This document shows positions 1 to 11,706 of a DNA stretch of 64,000 nt, one piece after another (position 1 is the first letter of the stretch; every line of letters starts with the position of its first letter). The stretch is from positions 24,740,513 through 24,804,512 of the forward strand of contig CM043968.1 in assembly GCA_014529385.2 (NCBI GenBank). Reading direction: 5' to 3'. A program made the translations under genes and the position numbers. Source of the DNA: Adiantum capillus-veneris. Taxonomy: Eukaryota > Streptophyta > Polypodiopsida > Polypodiales > Pteridaceae. The notes beneath the pieces are model-generated. The model ran no database searches. It was not told where the DNA came from and was given only the letters and a program-made list of their open reading frames with translations.

Positions 1-1245
1 ACGAGCCATGGCCACTTACATTCAAATGGGTGCTCCATCCTTGTAAACATCACATTGACATAGATTTCGCGGTAAGAGTTACCCAATTCCACTCATCAAA
101 AGTATTGCGTTTTCCAATCCCAAAGATAGTTTCCCTGCTATCATGGGTAATCTCTGTGAAGTTGGAAACTGAGAGCTCTTCTACAAACACTCAACCGTTC
201 TTGGCCTTCCAAACATGGTGGAGAAGCAAAATCTAAGGACTTGAGTACAAAGAAAAATTGGTTGGCTTATCATCCCTTCCCTTCAAGGAGCAAATCATTC
301 TTGAAAAAACCCAATCTTCCAAGTCCTTTGGATCCATTTACACACCTTACCTGCCAGGCCTCTTACCCCTAGGCATTCCAAGAATAAATAGGATAGATCC
401 TCCAGTAGTTCTGCAACTCGAACACCTATCAAATCCTATACCTCGAGCTAAGATATTGTCTCCTGTTGCTAAGGCCCCCCATAACACCTTTCATAGAAAA
501 ATCTTCATTGCCAAGGGTAGTTGTGGGTCCCATATGATCTTTGTTGATGCCAATCATCGAGCCTCTAGCCGTTGCTTCCACCATTTGTTGAGGGGGGCAA
601 ACTAGTCTGCCTTTTGTATAAGAGCAAGGTAGATGCCATTGGTATGTGGTTTGAGAAAGTGGCTACTCTATGGCCATCGCTAGGCTTTCCACACAAAATT
701 GGGTACACTTAAGGGCATTAGGAGGTTGCCTAGCCTTTCAAAATCTCTGGTAATCAATACCCTCTCCACACCTATAAGGTGAAATTGGGTGGCCACAAAG
801 TTTGCCTCTTTCCATTTTAGGCTGAAGTCATCCCACACCTAGGTCAGACACTGGGGTCCTTTGTTATTCACCTTCCTAGCAATCTCTCTCCAGTAGCAGC
901 TTTGCCTAGCCACAAGGACCAGAATGTTATAAAGTTCTAGAAGTATCTCGTTAACTCCTCCCACTCCAAGGCCTTCGTAGCTCTATTGCACTTTCCCACC
1001 ATCTCACCCGTTATTCCGCTCATTCTCAATCTAGCCCACTGAGGGGCAAGGACTTTGTCATGAGCCTCGATCCCTTTCCACTGACCCCCTTTAGAGTAGA
1101 GCTTTTCTTGGTACATCATATCGTTAGTCATAATAGCCCATGCATGATCTTATTCTGCTATTAAAACCACAAACTTGGCACAAAGGGCCTTCACATGAAT
1201 GGTAGGGTTGAGGATCCCAATGACACCTTGCTCCACTGGTTGATT
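1..1245 (-). pseudogene. LINE (L1-like) reverse transcriptase C-terminal remnant with zf-RVT
   Basis: Read on the minus strand this is the 3' part of a plant L1-type LINE ORF2. From about 1240 to 937 it gives GILNPTIHVKALCAKF followed by a Lys/Trp-rich stretch, which matches the block after the polymerase fingers where family members read GGLGLLNPxxxxxALxxKW. Further on, at about 530-400, it reads MKIFL(stop)KVLWGALATGDNIL, then a Cys pair CSSC at 413-424, as in the reverse-transcriptase zinc-binding domain (zf-RVT). Several stop codons interrupt the frame and the element is cut at the window edge, so no catalytic domain is visible. The protein would have copied LINE RNA at a nicked target. 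Family assignment is fairly sure; the exact clade is not. Confidence 0.72.
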
Positions 1246-1629
1246 TTGAAAAACGCTTGTTATTTAGGTGATAAAATAATTTCAAGTATGTGAAGTGGAA
1301 TGGTTACAAAAATTACTGATCATTGCTTTCTGCAAAATGACTTAGAAAATATTTATGAGAGGAAAAGTGGTTTACCCAAAAGAAAAATTATGTATCACAA
1401 TTTTAACCAAAAAAAAGATAACCTCGTTTATTCAAGTGAAAATACCATTCAAATGAATGTCTAGCGTTTCCTCACAAAATAATTGATATGAACTTGCAAC
1501 CAGAGATTCTTCAGAGGGATGCTGAGAAAACCCCAAAAACCAAGCAACAGAGGAGCTCCCACTTGGGATCTATAGGGAATCTAGAGAAATTAGCCAAAGC
1601 CCAGCCTTCTCGAGCTCGGGTAGCATCAT
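1246..1629. other. unassigned non-coding stretch
   Basis: AT-rich sequence between the LINE remnant and the copia A1 LTR. A 75-codon open frame at 1488-1715 runs into the LTR and has no recognisable motif. I see no gene here. Confidence 0.5.
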
Positions 1630-1857
1630 TGTTGGAATTAGGTTGCAAGGAAATGCACATAGCTTGGAGAAGACAAAGGAAGCTCAAGGCACACAACAGA
1701 GAGTGTATTACTTAGTGTGCAATGGAAAGATAGAAATCCCTAGAATGAATGGACATATGTACAATGCACGGGGGGAAAAACCTCCTAAAGAGGGAAAAAA
1801 TGCCCCGACGGTCCTAAGTGTGTTCACACACATCACTACCACATCTATATGGTAACA
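1630..1857 (-). mobile_element. 3' LTR of copia element A1
   Basis: This 228-bp block begins TGTTGGAATT and ends GGTAACA in plus orientation, and is a close copy of 18808-19034, where the same sequence lies next to a primer-binding site. The ends form the short inverted repeat TGTT/AACA typical of LTRs. A purine tract flanks it on the 1858 side, so this is the 3' LTR of a minus-strand element. The 5' LTR of A1 is missing because the element is truncated at about 5419, so no target duplication can be checked. Confidence 0.85.
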
Positions 1858-1868
1858 AATCCCCCTTA
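1858..1868 (-). promoter_or_regulatory. polypurine tract of copia A1
   Basis: The minus strand reads TAAGGGGGATT directly before the LTR. It has the position and composition of the plus-strand DNA primer site. Confidence 0.7.
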
Positions 1869-3235
1869 GAGTGATGCAGTGGACGAGAGCTGGCACATGA
1901 GTAAAGGGAAGTGCCATGCCCTAAGGACATTATTAGTCCACAAAGGGGAGTAAGCCCAAAGCTTTGCAAAAAGCTTCGAACTTCTCACAAGACAATGCTT
2001 GTCCTGTGTTGGCACATAAGCCAAGATAATATTTGCTGCTGCTGCTGAGAGCCTCTCCCTGACATAGTGGTAATGCACCTCAATGTGATTTGTGCGAGCA
2101 TGAAAAACTGGGTTCCTTGCAGTTGTCTGTGCTTTGACTGTTAGTGTAGATAGTGTTGGTTGGCAGTGTCCTGTCCAACACCCAAATCAACACCATAAGG
2201 CGTCTGGCTATACACACTCAACCGTAGCTATGCATAGCCCAGGGTCTAAGCATTGGCTGGATGTCACTCTAGCAGCAAAAATTCCTCTTAACAGCCAGCC
2301 AATGCTTAGACCTGGGCTTTGCATAAGTCTGCTGACCTATGAGATTGCAAACTGAATATCCGGCCTCGTGTTGCATACATAAATGAGACATCCAGCAGCA
2401 GTTTGGTAAAGAGTGACATCTGTAGGATCACCGCATCATGATGAAGACTCAATTTCACACACGTTTCCATGGAAGTGGCAATAGGTTTGCAATCCTCAAG
2501 TACAAACTTACATAGTAATGTCTATGTAACTTTTCTGACACAAGGCAATACCACCACTGCTTAAATTGTATACCCAAGTAATGATGCAACAACCCCAAAT
2601 CTTTCATCTTGAAAGTAGCATTCAAATCAGCCTTAAATTCAGCAATATGTCTCTCATTTGGTCCAGTGATCAGCAAATAATCCACATAAAGAACCAGAAT
2701 GAGAAGTAATGAGAAGTAAATCATCCTCACGCTTTACATACAATGTGCTTTCTGTTGGACTATTACGAAAGCCTCATTTGACCAAATGAGTGTCACCCTT
2801 CTCATACCAAGCACGAGGAGATTGCTTCAACCCATGCAAATCTTTGTTACATGTTCACACCTTATCATCTTGTCCTTTCTTGACAAAACCGTGAGGCTGC
2901 GTTACATAAACTTCCTCAAATATGTCACCATTCAAGAAAGCAGTAACAATGTCTGATTGATGTACATCCCAACCAAAATGAGCTACCAATGCACATAGAA
3001 AACGCACAGTACTCAATGACAAGTGGGAGCAAAAGTCTCTTCATAATCTATGCCTTTTTGTTGTGCATAACCCTTTGCAACAAGTCAAGCCTTATAGCGA
3101 TCAATCTCACCATCCAGCTTGCGTTTCAACTTGTAAACCCACTTTGTACCAATGGCCTTTTTGCCAGGAGGCAAATCACATAACGTCTATGTGTCATTTT
3201 CTACAAGTGCATGAAAGCCATCCAATTTTTTGAAT
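1869..3235 (-). pseudogene. copia A1 reverse transcriptase and RNase H remnant
   Basis: Ty1/copia pol, 3' half. The RNase H C-terminus near 2100-1990 reads NPVFHARTNHIEVHYHYVRE, a copia hallmark. The reverse transcriptase (2730-2455) carries LYVDYLLITG where active enzymes have YVDD, so the second catalytic Asp is Tyr. It continues with FKMKDLGLLHHYLGIQFKQ, close to A2. Compared with A2, about 230 bp of RNase H, including the ATSSCEAEYRA block, are missing, and an inverted duplication sits at that break (2231-2323). Frames shift repeatedly between 2740 and 3235. This copy is dead. Confidence 0.85.
2231..2323. repeat. inverted repeat at a deletion point in A1 RNase H
   Basis: The arm at 2231-2260 is the near-exact reverse complement of 2295-2323 (one base missing, one mismatch), with a 34-bp spacer. 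The right arm is the native RNase H sequence also present in A2 near 14705-14745; the left arm is an inverted copy that replaces deleted coding sequence. Confidence 0.8.
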
Positions 3236-4420
3236 TCTATGCTTCATCAAAAGATAGAGGTTCCTCAACATCATGTAAAGCTAGACACATCCAAAGCATA
3301 ACAATCTGATGCATACGATGCATGGTGAGAGCCTGAACGAGTAGGACTAGACAAAGGTGCATCCAATTTACTATCACACAATGTATGCACCAGCCAATTT
3401 GGCATACCTCTAGCCTACTCATTTTTAGCCCTTTCCTCATCAAGTACATCATGTACATCTACACCAGTAATAGGATGATCTTTAACATTTTTAGAAACCC
3501 CCATAGGTTGTATGTTTGCCTCATTGACATTTGTACTTCCACCACTAAAAGGAGGCAACAAAGTGTCGTAAATGTCATGTGAGCTTACATTACTGTCTCT
3601 AGTACATGACAGTAAGGGCTGAACAGAATCTTCCACAAACACAACATCCCGTGAAACTGGAATACGCTTTGTTTATGGATGATACAACCTGTAACCTTTG
3701 CTTTCAGCACCTTAAGCAACAAAAATACATGATAGCCTTATCATCCAATTTTTTGCGCTGTGTTTGTGGCACCAACGCATATGCCAAACAACCAAAAACA
3801 CGCATGTGCTCAATAGAATGCTTTTTATCATGCCATGTTTCATACGGAGTAATAGACTGCAAAGCTTTTGTAGGAGACCTGTGTAGTACATAAGTGGCAC
3901 ACGTGATTGCCTCAAGCCAAAAAGAATGTGACACCATTTTTCTAAGGCGTATAAAAAACTGTACATTGGTGTTTTATCCACGACTAGCCAAAAATGCATT
4001 GAATTCATGAGACATATACTCCCCCCCTCGATCAAAATGGATGGTGCCCATAGTACAATTTTCAGTTATACCCAAAAATTGTTTGAAGCACATAAAAACT
4101 TTGGACTTCGCTTTAAGCGGAAATACCCATGCATGCTTGGAGTAATCATCAATGAAAGTCACAAAGTAAAGGTGATTGGCCAAGGATGGAGTTTGCATCA
4201 GCCCACAAACATCACTATGCATAAGCTGCAACCGTGGCCCTAACTGAACCATCCTTTGGAAACTTAGAATGCTGCATCTTACCCAAAATACAGCCTTCAC
4301 AAACGCGTTTGACAAGTGCTTCAAGAGGCGGAAAATAAGCATATCAGATTTTTGCAAACGTAGCAAACTCGCAAAATTCAGATGACCAAAACATGCATGC
4401 CAAAGTTTTGCATCTGAAAC
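3236..4420 (-). pseudogene. copia A1 integrase remnant
   Basis: Integrase of the A family. The zinc-binding pre-integrase segment begins near LWHACFGHLNFASLL (about 4415-4370). The catalytic core shows LMHSDVCGLMQTPS for the first Asp and FDRGGEYMSHEF for the second, so both are kept. After FLASRG (about 3974) the frame shifts; downstream frames read SHSFWLEAITCATYVLHRSP and the linker before reverse transcriptase. The third catalytic residue falls in the shifted part. It is closely similar to A2 15700-16990, which confirms the boundaries. Confidence 0.82.
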
Positions 4421-5419
4421 AACCTTTGAATCCAAAACTGCATTTGTAAAATTCTGCCCACACTTGTCATACAAAGTGAGCTTATATAGTCCATGAAATA
4501 AAATGCTAGATGCAACATTTTCATCACTGAAATTGAGATCATGTACTGTACATTTGTCATCCACAAATTTGACTACAAGACCAAGTCTAGCAAGTGTAGA
4601 TACAGACAAAAGATTCCTCTTGATCCTAGGTACATAAAGTGTATCAACAAGTGTGAAAGAACTGCCATTAGCAGTAGTAAGCACAATCTTTCCAACTCCG
4701 TGGACCAGATAAGAGGCATTGTTGGCAGAAGTAATTGAATTCTCATGAGGGACAGACTCAAGAGAGGTGAACAAATCATGATGTGAGGTAATGTGCTTTG
4801 TAGCACCACTGTCAAAATACCACACATGTGAATCTGCAGCAATTGACATGCATGCATCATGGACAGTAGGATTATAGATACAATCTGCACTAAAAGCCCA
4901 TTCTACATCAACATCAGCATCACAGTCTTCTTTCAAAGAAGACTCAACAAAAGCTGCATTTGTAGTGGAACCAACATTTGCAGTGGAACCACCCTCTTTC
5001 TTCTTAGCCTCTTTGGCCTTCAACTTAGGACACCGCTTGATCAAGTGATCATTAGCTTTACAATAATGGCAACGCATCTTCTTTTTGCCATTATCATCAG
5101 AATTTTTAGACAAATTGGTACCAACAGAAGTAGTAGTAACAAGTGATTTTCCACTCACAGTGGATGCATTATTGTTACCACCCTTTCTTTGAGCAGCAAT
5201 AAAAGCCTATTCAACTACATGCTGTCTAGTGATGTGACTCTTGTAATAGCAATGTGCACAATGCATCAAACTTGACAACTTCAGGATTTCCTTGGGTCAT
5301 GAGTCTCCAAGTACTAGCAAAAGTTTGGTAAGAGTCTGGCAAGGCATCAAAAACAGTTTGCACAAGGGAATTTTCAGAAATGACTTCACCTGTAGAAATA
5401 AGTTGCTCATTGATATTCT
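4421..5419 (-). pseudogene. copia A1 gag C-terminus, nucleocapsid and protease
   Basis: Minus-strand reading, in order: the gag capsid tail ending near FASTWRLMTQGNPEVVKFDA (5330-5250), a canonical CCHC knuckle CHYCKANDHLIKRC (about 5075-5030), an Asp/Glu-rich linker, and the aspartic protease WYFDSGATKHIT (about 4826-4790) with the DSGA active site intact. The capsid domain is cut at about 5419, where homology to A2 (end near 17985) stops and a LINE sliver begins. The first 60% of gag, the primer site and the 5' LTR are gone. Confidence 0.84.
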
Positions 5420-5477
5420 GCATGTTGAGGCCCTGTGTGCCAAATTTATGATTGCCTTGGCTAAACAAATCAAGGTT
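5420..5477 (+). pseudogene. short LINE fragment between copia A1 and gypsy
   Basis: The plus strand translates as HVEALCAKFMIALAK. The minus-strand LINE remnant near 1190-1160 reads HVKALCAKFVVLIAE at the equivalent place, with clear nucleotide similarity. The piece is about 50-60 bp and is flanked directly by copia gag on one side and gypsy reverse transcriptase on the other. It is short, so chance similarity is possible, but the match is in frame and includes the ALCAKF core. Confidence 0.5.
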
Positions 5478-6312
5478 GGGGTAAGTTTGTTATCATTTTT
5501 CTTGATGACATTACAGTGTATAGTGCCTTTGAGGAAGAGCACTTACAACATCTAAAGCAGGTGTTTGAATTGTTACGGAAAAATAAGTTATATGCCAAGG
5601 AATCAAAGTGTGATTTGCTCAAGGAGGAAATTCACTACTTAGAACATACAATTTGCACTGATAGACTACATATGGATAAATCCAAAGTGGATTCCATTAA
5701 GAGCTGGGCTTCTCTTAGAAATCATGAAGAGTTACAATTTTTCTTGGGATTTGCAAGTTTTTGTCGAACGTTCATTAACAACTATGTTCATATTGTTTTT
5801 TCAATTATGGACCAACAAAGAGCCAAGGGGAAAATCTTTCAGTGGACAGAAGCTCAACAACAGAGTTTTAATGCTCTCAAGGATGCACTGACTACAACTC
5901 CTATTGTGGCTATGTTGGATCCTTTGAAACCATTCGTTTGAGAAACGGATGCTAGTATTTCTATTGGAGCAATCCTTCTACAGGGCAGAAGTCCAATTGC
6001 ATTTGAAAGCAAGAAGCTTGATTCAGCGCAATAGAATTAATTTTCTTACAAAAGAGAACTCTATGCAATACTGTCTGCTTTGAAGACGTGGAAAGATTAT
6101 TTGTATGCAGATCAATTTGAGATTGTGTTTGACCACAAAAGTAGAAAATGGTTTACACAACAAACAGATTTGAAGAGTTGAAAGGCCAGATGGGTTGAGA
6201 TTCTTGAGGAGTATGATGCAAATCTCTAGTATCGTGAAGGATGATACAATTTGAGAGTTGATGCTCTTAGTCGTATGCTTGAGATCAACTCTATTCTTCT
6301 TGCTGAACTTTG
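5478..6312 (+). pseudogene. Ty3/gypsy reverse transcriptase (3' half) and RNase H
   Basis: The frame opens at VIIFLDDITVYS, the catalytic motif of gypsy reverse transcriptase, then HLQHLKQVFELLRKNKLYAK and the palm/thumb block with FLGFASFCRTFINNY (ending about 5820). RNase H follows after an in-frame stop at 5941: ETDASISIGAILLQ, PIAFESKKLDSAQ, KRELYAILSALKTWKDYL, then FDHKS. Everything upstream of FLDD (gag, protease, fingers) is missing, so the element is 5'-truncated exactly at the active site. Several stops lie in RNase H. Confidence 0.85.
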
Positions 6313-6469
6313 AAGTGAGTTTTTGTAATCTCTCAAGGGAAAATATGAGCGTGATGATGCATACTCCAAAATGTGGAGCCATGTGAAAATGAGAAATTCT
6401 TCTCACTCCAATGTTGGTATTGTGTCTTTAACCTCCACAACCAATTCTCCTCTTTTGAGTGATGAGCTG

Positions 6470-7518
6470 AAAAGATAAAAGAATTTTTTCATAGATGATG
6501 GGTACCTACTCCACAAGGGGAGAGTTAATGTACTAACGAATGCAAAAATTTGACGTCAAATTCTTTATGAATATCACGATAGTCCTAGTACCAGGCCCCT
6601 AGGCATAAAGGAAACTTATGCACTCATACGACAAAAGTTTTATTGGCAGCTTTATGCGGCTATGTTCAAGGCTATGTATTGCATTGCCAAAAATGTCAAG
6701 TAAATAACGAAGAGCGCCTAAAGGCATGAGGTCTCTTGCATCCATTGGATATTCCTAATGGTAAATGGGAAAGTATCTCTGTGGATTTCATTGTGGGTCT
6801 ACCAACTATTGTATGAGGTCATGACTCGGTATGGATGGTTGTAGATGGTTGACTAAACGCTAGAAGTTTATCCAACCAAGTCTATAATTAAAACTCTAGA
6901 GTTAGCTAAGTTATTTGTTGAAAATATGTACAGGTTGTAAAGGTTGTCAAGTAACATCGTGAGTGATCATGATCCCAAGTTTAACAACCATTTTTGGAGG
7001 ATTGTGTTTAAACGAATGGGTACACAACTCAACATCAGTATTGTAGATAATTTTGAAATGAATGAACAGACTGAACGTATGAACCAAGTGCTAGAGGATA
7101 TGCTATGAGCGTACATTAGCAAGAAATAGTGGAATTGGGAAGGTTATCTCCATATTCTTGAGTTTTCTTACAATAGTGCTAAGCATGTGACGGTCGGTTT
7201 TAGTCCTTCCATGCTTATATATGGTTTTCAACTTAGGTCACCACTTATGGTGGGGTTGGAGACTGAAAAGCTTCAGCAGGTCAATGATTTTCTCCAAGAC
7301 CACATGGAAATGCTGAGAGTGAATCGTCAAAAAGTTTGACAAGTGCATGGTTGGTATAAAAATTTTATTGATGTAAAACATTGGCAAGTTATCTTCACAA
7401 AAAGGGAAGAGGTATTTTTGCATGTGCCAGAGCATTCAGAAAGTCTGAAGACTGGGCCAACACTTAAATTATATCCAAGGTATTGTGGGCCTTTTAAGAT
7501 ACTTAAGCGAGTTGTGAT
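6470..7518 (+). pseudogene. Ty3/gypsy integrase remnant
   Basis: The region continues from RNase H in the same element. Recognisable pieces are the zinc-domain stretch HDSPSTRPLGIKETYALIRQ, a broken WISLWVYQL-like block where the first catalytic Asp should be, IVSDHDPKFNNHFW with the second Asp at about 6962-7000, NEQTERMNQVLEDML where the Glu helix lies, and HILEFSYNSAKHVTVGFSPS. Stops occur every 30-60 codons. The enzyme would have inserted the element cDNA; this copy cannot. Confidence 0.8.
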
Positions 7519-7841
7519 ATGGCCTATAAAGTATCGTCACCTACTCACTCTCGCATTCATCCGGTATTTCATGTAAGGGGTTTACGTAAACACTTACATA
7601 AGGAGGAAAATGTTAATGACCAGCAGATTTTGGTTAATTTTATTGAACCTCCAACTAAGCCGCATGAGCCTAAGCATATTCTTGACTATCATGATCTATG
7701 TATGCATCATCATGTATGTCAACAAGCATCAAGTGGAAAGATAGAACTGACAAAGGTGCCACTTGGGAAACATAACTGTTCTTAAAAATAAATTTCTCAC
7801 TTTTGTTATCGAATGAAAATGCTTCTCCAAGGGAGGAGTAA
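7519..7841 (+). pseudogene. gypsy integrase C-terminus with chromodomain-like tail
   Basis: The frame reads RIHPVFHVRGLRKHL, the usual end of gypsy integrase (HPVFHVSxLKK), then ILDYHDLCM. A shifted frame after about 7735 gives DKGATWETITVLKNKF, the typical chromodomain W-E/T-loop of plant chromoviruses (ATWEDxxxLxxxFP). A purine-rich stretch (about 7829-7840) leads into the LTR. I infer a chromovirus lineage; the aromatic cage residues upstream cannot be followed with confidence through the shift. Confidence 0.68.
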
Positions 7842-8139
7842 TGTAAGGCCAAGGGCTAGATGCTAGGGGACGGTCTGCATGCAGCTCGACGGTGCCTATA
7901 AAAGGCAAAGACTCGGTGGAGAGTAGGCATTAAGAAACCTTTTGGTCTCAGTCTAATCATATTGGATGTTGGTTCATAACCATATACAACATTGAACATC
8001 ACAAGGTTGTGCTTGAAGATCAACACTTTTTCCACAATACTCTAGTTTGAACTCATGCCTTGATTATTGTGCAAAGGACCACAATAGTGCCTTTTATTTT
8101 CTTCAAGTCTCGTAAAATATTGTTATCTTCATCTATACA
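7842..8139 (+). mobile_element. probable 3' LTR of the gypsy element
   Basis: It starts TGTAAGGCC directly after integrase and a purine run and ends at TATACA, giving TGTA/TACA ends over 298 bp. A TATA box (CCTATAAAAGG, 7895-7905) lies about 55 bp in. The 5' partner is lost, so the right edge is a guess from the terminal repeat alone. Confidence 0.5.
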
Positions 8140-8259
8140 AGAATGGTCATTGTTTGTTCTTCCCCCAAAGTCTTGAATTATAACCTTATTCCACATGAGA
8201 AGATTTTTGAGTAAGAACAAGATTCTCCTAATAGGTAATTAAAAGTTTAATCCACTTAA

Positions 8260-8403
8260 CATATGATAATTCTTCTTCATTACTTTGCAAGAGGTCTTTC
8301 CATCGATCCACATATTTTGTTATTGTGCTTGCATATGATAGTTCTTCTTAGTTACGTTGCAAGAGGTCTTTCCACCAATCCATATATTTGTTATTGTACT
8401 CAA
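8260..8403. repeat. imperfect 72-bp tandem duplication
   Basis: Unit 1 (8260-8331) and unit 2 (8332-8403) both begin CATATGATA and share GCAAGAGGTCTTTCCA and a TTGTTATTGT stretch. They differ at scattered positions, so the duplication is not recent. Confidence 0.75.
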
Positions 8404-9700
8404 ATGTTTATCTTTGCCTTTTGCACACCCAAAAGTTGGAAACCCCTTTGGGACAACTTTGGGATAGGTCACTTAAGAATGTATCGATGTCCTTATGAGT
8501 GTGTCCAACCATGAGAATATCAGGTTGACCATGTCACATGCCCTAATTGTAACCAACAATGATACATACACAAATACATATCAAAATAAATGTAATCCAC
8601 AAATGTCTAGTTGAAAGGGCAATGGTCTTGGTTACCTCTTACATTATACAAAGTAGTATTTATTTTGTATGTGCATCAACAAAAACCATGTTTATTATAT
8701 CTATGTATATCTTCCTCTACATCTGCTAATTTTTCCACCCATTGTCATTACACATAGCCTTTATCATGTACACTTTCACGACATTTTGACTGCACCATCC
8801 ATTAGTATGGAATACTTTTTTACCTTTTTTTCACACTTTATGTGTTGATGTAGTACTCTGAGTATACAAAACAAATTGAATAGGATTTTGCAATGATGAA
8901 TGCGTACATGTGATCCTCCACTCTTCATATACCAATCAAGAGGTAGATGCAATTGTAAAGTTGGGACTAGTTGTCGATAGTCCATATGCAAGTTGCCCAA
9001 CCAAATATAATAGAAGTTCACATAAGTGGTTTTTATTTAGGCTTTTCTTGTTATATTGTGGTTGTAACTTCGTCTCATTTTTCATGAATGATGCACAAAT
9101 AGCTTTCTGGGGTTGACTATGTTATTGTAAATATTTTGCGAATCATTTGTCAATATGTGTATCTTCCCATAGAGTATAAATAGCCTCCTCTGGGTTTTTG
9201 GTTGACTATAGTCCCACACTAATTTAACTTAAATAGATGTATAAAGGTCAAAGTTTAGTTAGTCTTTAAGAGAAAGTTCTAAGTTTTGAAGAGCATGCTA
9301 GTGTGGAAGCTGTGCAGTGCGCATGCACGTGCGGTGAATGTAGAATGATAGGATGTGTGTGGGTGGATTACTCACTACTGGAATGAGTGTGACCCCTTTT
9401 CTTTTATGTAGAAAGAATAAGGTCAGTGGTCAGTGGGCGGCCATACATTAGACGTCGTTCCTCGAGGCAAGGCATATGCTACCCTTACCCCAACATACTC
9501 CTACTTAAAGGCAGATGTGAGCATAAGTGGGTTCTACTAGCTAACTACTAGTATATACAAGAAATATAGGCAAGAGAATCTTGTAGCCTATGCCCATCGG
9601 CTAGCTCACTTGATCTACACGCAGCCAGGCATATTGGCTCTAGTGATAGGCGAGCGTGTGTATCCATGCTAAATGCAAATCCTACAGACATCCTTGTATA
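8404..9700. other. unassigned AT-rich stretch
   Basis: No domain, LTR end or RNA gene could be recognised on either strand. Open frames of 68-81 codons at 8776-9116 overlap on both strands and show no family motif. Confidence 0.5.
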
Positions 9701-9759
9701 GTCTGCATAGCAACACAATGCATCATGCTAGTGTCAATCGTCTTACAACTACCAATCCT

Positions 9760-10500
9760 GTTGCAAATGCTCCCATTGAAGCTAGTATGTCAAACCTCAA
9801 CACTAGTAGGTTGTACATGAGATTATCAAACACTGACAAAATCTACACAATCTTGATTGTACTAGCCTCCTCACTGCTATTTGCATACACTACATCATCA
9901 GGACTGCTCACAATGTATGGATGTATCATTGTCGACACTGGGATGGCTACGTTCATGTCATCCTTAGGCGGAACCATGTGTCCAGGAATCAACTCATCAA
10001 CCTCTAGCATAAGCATACCAAAGAACTCCATGTTCGTTATCTTTGTATTTGCCTCTAGAAAGTAGACCTCCTCTACCTTTGGCGCACAAACTCCAATGAC
10101 ACTTGATGTGTCTTGCTAGAGCACTGCTATTATACCTCTGTCCATAGAGAGTCTATTATGCTAGAAACCCTTATCTCCTAAGCATATTGGAGCTCACTTA
10201 TGAATGAAATGCATCTCGTCTCTTGCATACCACATATCAATGATGCAATCAAGACCAAACCATCTTGAACCTAAGATACTTCCAATGGAGTAGAGATGCC
10301 ATATCTAGATCCTCTTGCAATCACAAGAGATTCACAATGCATTTGGAAAGACTACTCTTGAAGCAATACATGACAGCCACAATCTGCTAGCTGTCTCACC
10401 GAGATCAAACTCAACCATGATCTCAAGAACATAACCCATATGCCATTGCATAAAATATGCACCACTAGATAATGACAAGCATACAACAACTTCACCCTCT
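9760..10500 (-). pseudogene. possible decayed coding remnant, family unknown
   Basis: One minus-strand frame stays readable for about 245 codons with roughly half the stops expected by chance. It includes an open block of about 88 codons at 10105-9843 containing KVEEVYFLEANTKITNMEFF and LIPGHMVPPKDDMN. A 130-codon plus-strand frame overlaps it, so base composition alone may explain the openness. I do not recognise the family; it shows no retroelement motif. Confidence 0.22.
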
Positions 10501-11706
10501 ATGTCATATGCTTAACCATTAACAACCAACGGAAAGAAATGTCACCTATGTCAACATAAGGAATGCTAGAGGTAGAGGTGATATCACCATCACTTGCATA
10601 ATGAGCCACCTCTCTAGCATTTTTCATATGTCTAGAGCTGCATCTTGCATGCATCATTGTCGTCTCACATGTCAAAATCAAATATTCTTAGCATTTCTTG
10701 TGTCACCACAATTCCAACAATGCATGTATCAACAACTATGAGACCATCGTCTCTAACAAGTCATCACTATCCACTCTGAATTGTCTCACATAATGAATGC
10801 CAAATCAATGAAAAACTTGAATAGGTCAAAGTTGGAGATTTCTTGACCTCTACTCTATTCAAACATGATCAATGCATCTCCAATTCTCGCATATGCAATT
10901 GTAGCTCGACAAAGCACTACCAAGAGATGTACAATAGCAATGTCCAACCTTTGCTCTAAACAAAGAAAAATTAGCACACAAACAAGCAGCAAGTGATAAT
11001 GTACACACAAACTAGGATAAACAGCTCTCAACTGAGCATAAAATGCATGACCCACATGCATAAGTAGATAGAATATTCAATGCTAACTACACATCCCACA
11101 AATAGTGTTGCAAAACCCGACAAATGCGTAAACCTATTGAACTTATAACTTGTGACTACCTGTAACCTATAGCCACAACAAGCATACACAAATCTCACTC
11201 CTGCGAGAGTGGATACAAAAACATGTGTGTCTAAAAGTGACAAAAAACCTATCAAAGTGAGAGTCAAACTCAATCACTTTCAAAGTGGGAGTAAATCTAC
11301 CACTATAGCATCAAAGAGTAAACTACAAATATGTTAAGTTATGGCGGATACACATGTGAAGCGTTCATGATAAAGGATGCATAATTGCTCGATAAGAAAT
11401 TCATGTACAAAGTGCCTCATATATAGGCATAGTGAGGGATGTAGCCTTCTGACACATGGCCTTTTGGGTGTCATCACATTCATAGGATTCAAGGTCTTTG
11501 TTACGCATGGTTGTCAAGCTTAGAGGGGTTGCACATGTAGAGATGTTTCCCATAGTCGTTGAAGAAGGACATGCCTATCTCAACAAAATATGTAGAAACG
11601 ATGGAGAGAACCTGGGGAAAATTCAACAGAGTTCCCCTTGTAATTTGAGAAAACTCTTAAAAAATCTTATCCCAAATTTGGCATACACAAGACCTGTGAA
11701 GCCAAC
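10501..11706. other. unassigned stretch before copia B
   Basis: Only short overlapping open frames without motifs. No repeat unit or element end was identified. Confidence 0.45.

Noticed and set aside
8776-9116. Small host gene in the unassigned stretch
   Set aside because: Overlapping frames on both strands without motif, conserved start context or splice signals.
9673-10065. A 130-residue plus-strand protein
   Set aside because: It overlaps an equally open minus-strand frame, has no motif, and its hydrophobic stretch is short. No support beyond openness.
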